In this document: piece after piece, positions 12,906 to 15,615 of the stretch | Position numbering within the stretch: the stretch's first letter is position 1 | Layout of the letters: the number at the start of each line of letters is the position of its first letter | Source of the DNA: an uncultured Geobacter sp. | GTDB lineage: Bacteria > Desulfobacterota > Desulfuromonadia > Geobacterales > Geobacteraceae | Assembly (NCBI GenBank): GCA_937886325.1 | Contig: CALABV010000008.1 | Coordinates: 1-15,615 of the forward strand | Reading direction: 5' to 3' | Length of the DNA stretch: 15,615 nt | Translations under genes and position numbers: made by a program | Notes under the pieces: model-generated | The model's database searches: none | Told to the model about the DNA's origin: nothing | The model's input: only the letters and a program-made list of their open reading frames with translations

Positions 12906-14096
12906 TCACCGGGCAGTCAGGTGGCGCACCGCCTTTTCCAGCCCCTCCAGGTTGAGATCGAACATGGGGATGATTTTCCGGATATGGGTGATCGTCTCGC
13001 CGTGATCCCATAGGGACGAGGTCATGGGGTTGAGCCAGGCCGTATGGCGGAAGGTGGAGGCAAGGGTCTTGAGGCGTTCGATGCTCGGCTGCTTCTGGCG
13101 GTACTCAAGCATGATGGAGCCGTCTATGTCCAGCAGTTCCTCGGGCGCCATGCTGGCGTCACCGACGAAGATAAGCCGGGTGTCCGGGTCGCGCCGGACC
13201 AGGTCCTCCACCTCCTCGGGACGGCTGCGGCGCTCCGGATCGCACCAGACCCGGTCGCCTACCGTGTTATGGAAGTAGCGTATGGTCAGGTCCTTGAACT
13301 GGGCCCGGGCATAGTGGAATAGAGCGCGGACCGTCTCCACGTACGGTTCCATGGACCAGCCGCCGTTGTCGATGAGGAGGAGGATCTTGAGCCGGTCCGC
13401 CAGGCGCCGGTCGAACACAATATCGATCTCCCCGGCGTTCCGCATGGTCTGGTAGACCGTCTTCTCCACGTTCAACACGTCCCGCGGGCCTTCCGGAACC
13501 AGGCGCCGCAGACGCTTCAAGGCCTCTCCCATCTGGGAGCGGGTAAGGGGCGCAGTGCGCGAGTAGTCCCGATAGCGCCGCTCCAATGCCACCTTGGATG
13601 CGGAACGGCCCCGCGACGCGCCGCCAATCCTCATCCCGCCGGGACGGTTTCCCGAATGACCGACAGGCGAGACCCCACCGGTGCCGACCCACTTGCGTCC
13701 GCCGTAATGGACCGCTTTCTGATCCTTCAGCCGGTCGAGGAGGTACTGCTCCAGTTCTGCCGCGCTCAGGCGCTGCAGCTCCTTTTCGCTGAGGCCGAGG
13801 GCCTTGGCCAGGTCCACCGGGACATTGACCCACTGCTCCAGCAGGGCCCGGGCCGCCTCGTCCAGGCTCAGCCCCTCCAGGGAAGGGGGGTCGGCCCCGG
13901 CAAACAGCTCGGCGTAGACCCGGTCGTAGGTATCGAAATCCCGCTCGCTCTTGACCAGGATCGCCCGGGCCACGGTGTAGAAATCGTCCAGCGAGGATAT
14001 CATTCCCATACACAGGGCCTTCTGCAGCCGCAGGAAGGCGGTGGGTGTCACCGGGACGCCCCGGTCCCGCAGGGCGTAAAAGAAGGGTACGAACAT
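12906..14096 (-). CDS. CoxE-like VWA-domain protein, partner of a MoxR ATPase
   Basis: The 396-residue protein has the N-terminal helical region typical of the CoxE-like family (MFVPFFYALRDRGVPVTPTAFLRL at the start), a basic, Gly-rich linker (about 130-180) and a C-terminal von Willebrand A domain (235-390). The metal-ion site reads DNGGWSM (Asp243, Ser248), a variant of the DxGGSM seen in relatives, followed by VGDASM at 312-317. Such proteins act with MoxR ATPases to load cofactors or remodel client enzymes, as CoxD/CoxE do for CO dehydrogenase. ATG has GGAGG 7 bases upstream and the gene begins 19 bases after the MoxR stop, so the pair is an operon. No client enzyme is certain; the next gene, the Cys-rich iron-sulfur protein, is the nearest candidate. 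Confidence 0.9.
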   Translation of the reverse strand: MFVPFFYALRDRGVPVTPTAFLRLQKALCMGMISSLDDFYTVARAILVKSERDFDTYDRVYAELFAGADPPSLEGLSLDEAARALLEQWVNVPVDLAKALGLSEKELQRLSAAELEQYLLDRLKDQKAVHYGGRKWVGTGGVSPVGHSGNRPGGMRIGGASRGRSASKVALERRYRDYSRTAPLTRSQMGEALKRLRRLVPEGPRDVLNVEKTVYQTMRNAGEIDIVFDRRLADRLKILLLIDNGGWSMEPYVETVRALFHYARAQFKDLTIRYFHNTVGDRVWCDPERRSRPEEVEDLVRRDPDTRLIFVGDASMAPEELLDIDGSIMLEYRQKQPSIERLKTLASTFRHTAWLNPMTSSLWDHGETITHIRKIIPMFDLNLEGLEKAVRHLTAR

Positions 14097-14115
14097 GGTC
14101 GGGCCTCCGTGGCGA

Positions 14116-14955
14116 TCAGTACGCCTTCGCCAGCGCCGCTTTTTCCAGATCGCCGGACTTCTTGAACAGGACCCCCAAGTAGGGGAGCGCCCTTTCGCTC
14201 AGCGCCTCGACGCGGAAGTCGGGATCGGCCTTCAGCGCCCTGATCCAGTTGATCAGTTCCCGCGTGGCCGGCTTCTTTTCCACGTCGTCGAGCAGGCGGA
14301 GACGGTAGAAGGCGTTGATGGCGGCATGGGCCAGGTCATCGGAGAGGTCGGGGAAGTGGACGGCGATGATGCGGCGCATCATGTCCTCATCGGGAAAGGC
14401 GATGTGGTGGAAGTTGCAGCGGCCGAGGAACGGGTCGGAGAGGTCCTTCTTGGCGTTGGAGGTGATGATCACCACCGGCCGGAAGCGGGCCTTGACCGTC
14501 TGGTCGATCTCCATGATGTCGAACTGCATCTGGTCCAGCACGTCCAGCATGTCGTCCTGGAAGTCGGTGTCGGCCTTGTCGATCTCGTCGATGAGGAGCA
14601 CGACCCGCCGGTCGGCGACGAACGCCTGGCCGATCTTGCCCATGCGGATATACTCGGAGATATTGCTCACGTCGCGGGACGAATCGCCGAAGCGGCTGTC
14701 GTTGAGGCGTGTCAGGGTGTCGTAGTGGTAGAGGGCCTCAACCAGCTTCATGCTCGACTTGACGTTCAGGATCAGAAGCGGCATCTCCAGGCTCTCGGCG
14801 ATTGCGTGGGCCAGCATGGTCTTGCCGGTGCCCGGCTCGCCCTTGAGCAGCAGCGGCATTTCCAGAGCCATGGATACGTTGACGATCTTTGCCAGTTCCT
14901 CGTCCAGCACGTAGCGGCTGGCCCCGCCGAAACGGTGAAAATTCTGTTCTGTCAT
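14116..14955 (-). CDS. MoxR-family AAA+ ATPase
   Basis: The 279-residue cytoplasmic ATPase carries Walker A GEPGTGKT (39-46), Walker B VVLLIDEIDKAD (118-129), sensor-1 ITSN (164-167), a candidate arginine finger in FLGRCNF (Arg179) and a sensor-2-like Arg232. MoxR proteins are chaperone-like unfoldases or insertases that work with a VWA partner, which is encoded immediately downstream. I chose ATG at 14955 (MTEQNFHRFGG), where the family normally begins, with AAGGAG about 10 bases ahead; the frame extends further into the intergenic repeat to 15027, which is unlikely to be coding. Length is usual for small MoxR proteins of the CoxD type. The start region is separated from the nitroreductase gene by a 60-bp repeat. 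Confidence 0.95.
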   Translation of the reverse strand: MTEQNFHRFGGASRYVLDEELAKIVNVSMALEMPLLLKGEPGTGKTMLAHAIAESLEMPLLILNVKSSMKLVEALYHYDTLTRLNDSRFGDSSRDVSNISEYIRMGKIGQAFVADRRVVLLIDEIDKADTDFQDDMLDVLDQMQFDIMEIDQTVKARFRPVVIITSNAKKDLSDPFLGRCNFHHIAFPDEDMMRRIIAVHFPDLSDDLAHAAINAFYRLRLLDDVEKKPATRELINWIRALKADPDFRVEALSERALPYLGVLFKKSGDLEKAALAKAY

Positions 14956-15000
14956 GGTGGTGCGGCTCCTTGTGGAAACGGTATGCGAAAATTTTGTGTT

Positions 15001-15060
15001 TGTAGGGTACCCCCTGTGGGTGCCCATCTGCAGAGGGCAGGCACGGGGGCCTGCCCCTAC
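15001..15060. repeat. Double-hairpin intergenic repeat element (REP/MITE-like)
   Basis: A 60-bp unit is bounded by GTAGGG (15002-15007) and CCCTAC (15055-15060), which are inverted repeats of each other. Inside it are two hairpins. The first is GGGTACC/GGTGCCC (15005-15011 and 15019-15025, one G-T pair). The second is GGGCAGGC/GCCTGCCC (15035-15042 and 15049-15056, perfect). It looks like a family of dispersed, protein-less intergenic repeats that I recall in deltaproteobacterial genomes. Only one copy is in this window, so dispersal is not shown here. Confidence 0.7.
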
Positions 15061-15092
15061 TCATTTTTGTTCGAAATTACAAGCGGCTCGGG

Positions 15093-15615
15093 TCACCCCC
15101 AGATCACGTTCGCAGGCTTTCTGGTCGGTATCCGGGCGTACTCGAATTCCGGGTAGCCGATCATCGCCCCGCCGTACATGCGGTGACCCGGTGGAAGACC
15201 CAGGGCGGTCGCGACTTCAAAGGAACTTGCTGCCGCCATTGTGAGGAATCCGGCCCAACAGGTGCCCAATCCGAAGGGAAGGGCGGCCAGGTCCAGGGTG
15301 GCGAGGGCTATGGTGGCGGAGGCCGATGATATGGGGTCGTCGGCGGCGCCGTGGGCGACCATCAGGGCCGGGGCCTTGCGCAGGATCGGGTCGCGACCCA
15401 TCTCCCACGCCTTCAGCATCCCCTTGACGCCGTATGGAAAGTCGTCCCCCAGGGTGCGCAGCCATTCAATCACGGCCAGGGACAGGAACTGCACCTCCTG
15501 CTCGTCCAGGATGACCTTCCACGAAACCGTCTGGGAATTCATGCCGCTGGGCGCATACCGTACGATGTCGAGCAGGTCGGCAATCACCTCCGGCTCGATG
15601 GGCTCGGTTCGAAAA
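15093..15615 (-). CDS. Nitroreductase-family protein, 5' end outside window
   Basis: The visible 173 residues match the FMN-dependent nitroreductase fold. The frame is open to the right edge (FRTEPIEPEVIADLLDIV), which corresponds to the family's early (RxF...PVE...I..LL) segment, so only a few N-terminal residues are missing. The FMN-binding signature is RYAPSGMNSQ. The later segments include the ATLDLAALPFGLGTCWAGF helix region (Cys in GTCWAGF) and the C-terminal MIGYPEFEYARIPTRKP. Such enzymes reduce nitro groups, quinones or enone electrophiles with NAD(P)H. The gene ends 138 bases before the MoxR start, with the repeat element between, so co-transcription with MoxR is uncertain. Substrate unknown. 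Confidence 0.9.
   Translation of the reverse strand, partial: FRTEPIEPEVIADLLDIVRYAPSGMNSQTVSWKVILDEQEVQFLSLAVIEWLRTLGDDFPYGVKGMLKAWEMGRDPILRKAPALMVAHGAADDPISSASATIALATLDLAALPFGLGTCWAGFLTMAAASSFEVATALGLPPGHRMYGGAMIGYPEFEYARIPTRKPANVIWG

Noticed and set aside
12049..13005. 318-codon open frame on the + strand, over the iron-sulfur gene
   Set aside because: It is a shadow of the Cys-rich protein and of the promoter region; there is no coding signature.
14095..15156. 353-codon open frame on the + strand, over the MoxR gene
   Set aside because: It is antisense to MoxR and runs through the intergenic repeat; the translation is repetitive Val/Glu/Asp without a domain.

Overview
The window is 15.6 kb of GC-rich bacterial chromosome packed with protein genes; I found no rRNA, tRNA, CRISPR array or transposase. 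The gene set (flavodiiron protein, iron-sulfur repair protein, polyphosphate kinase, RRM protein, LytS-type hybrid kinase, MoxR/VWA pair, ferredoxin-like protein, a 60-residue protein ending in GPERR) points to an anaerobic or microaerobic deltaproteobacterium, most likely Desulfuromonadales/Geobacterales. That placement is inferred from gene content and protein style, not from a marker gene.

Region 1 (1-3350, + strand) reads as a nitrosative/oxidative-stress operon. It holds the 3' part of a TetR regulator, a RIC/YtfE/ScdA di-iron repair protein, an exported FmdE-like protein of unknown role, and an FprA-type flavodiiron NO/O2 reductase. Spacings are short and each internal gene has a good Shine-Dalgarno. 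Region 2 (3351-6321, + strand) holds ppk1, with its own predicted sigma70 promoter and an unusual Pro-rich, homopolymer-rich N-terminal extension, and a small RRM RNA-binding protein.

Region 3 (6361-8889, - strand) carries a hybrid histidine kinase with a 5TM-LYT input domain, a PAS domain and a C-terminal receiver. Upstream of it is a 60-aa conserved-looking protein with a clear promoter, a GTG start and a strong Shine-Dalgarno. Region 4 (9096-10421, - strand) is a NemR-like TetR regulator followed by an unrecognised protein whose N-terminal half resembles a beta-grasp (MoaD/ThiS-like) fold. The tetR promoter has a palindromic operator in its spacer, and the predicted transcription start falls at the ATG, suggesting a leaderless mRNA.

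Region 5 (10478-15615, - strand) reads, in transcription order: the 3' part of a nitroreductase, a 60-bp double-hairpin intergenic repeat, a MoxR AAA+ ATPase, a CoxE-like VWA protein, a Cys-rich winged-helix/2x[4Fe-4S] protein, and an epoxide-hydrolase-type alpha/beta hydrolase. The MoxR/VWA pair may be a remodelling or cofactor-insertion machine whose client could be the adjacent iron-sulfur protein.

The most noteworthy items are the exported FmdE-like member of the NO-defence operon, the MoxR-VWA-Cys-rich ferredoxin cluster, the NemR-like regulator with its operator and leaderless start, and the beta-grasp-like unknown. All functional statements are read from motifs by eye; no database search was run.
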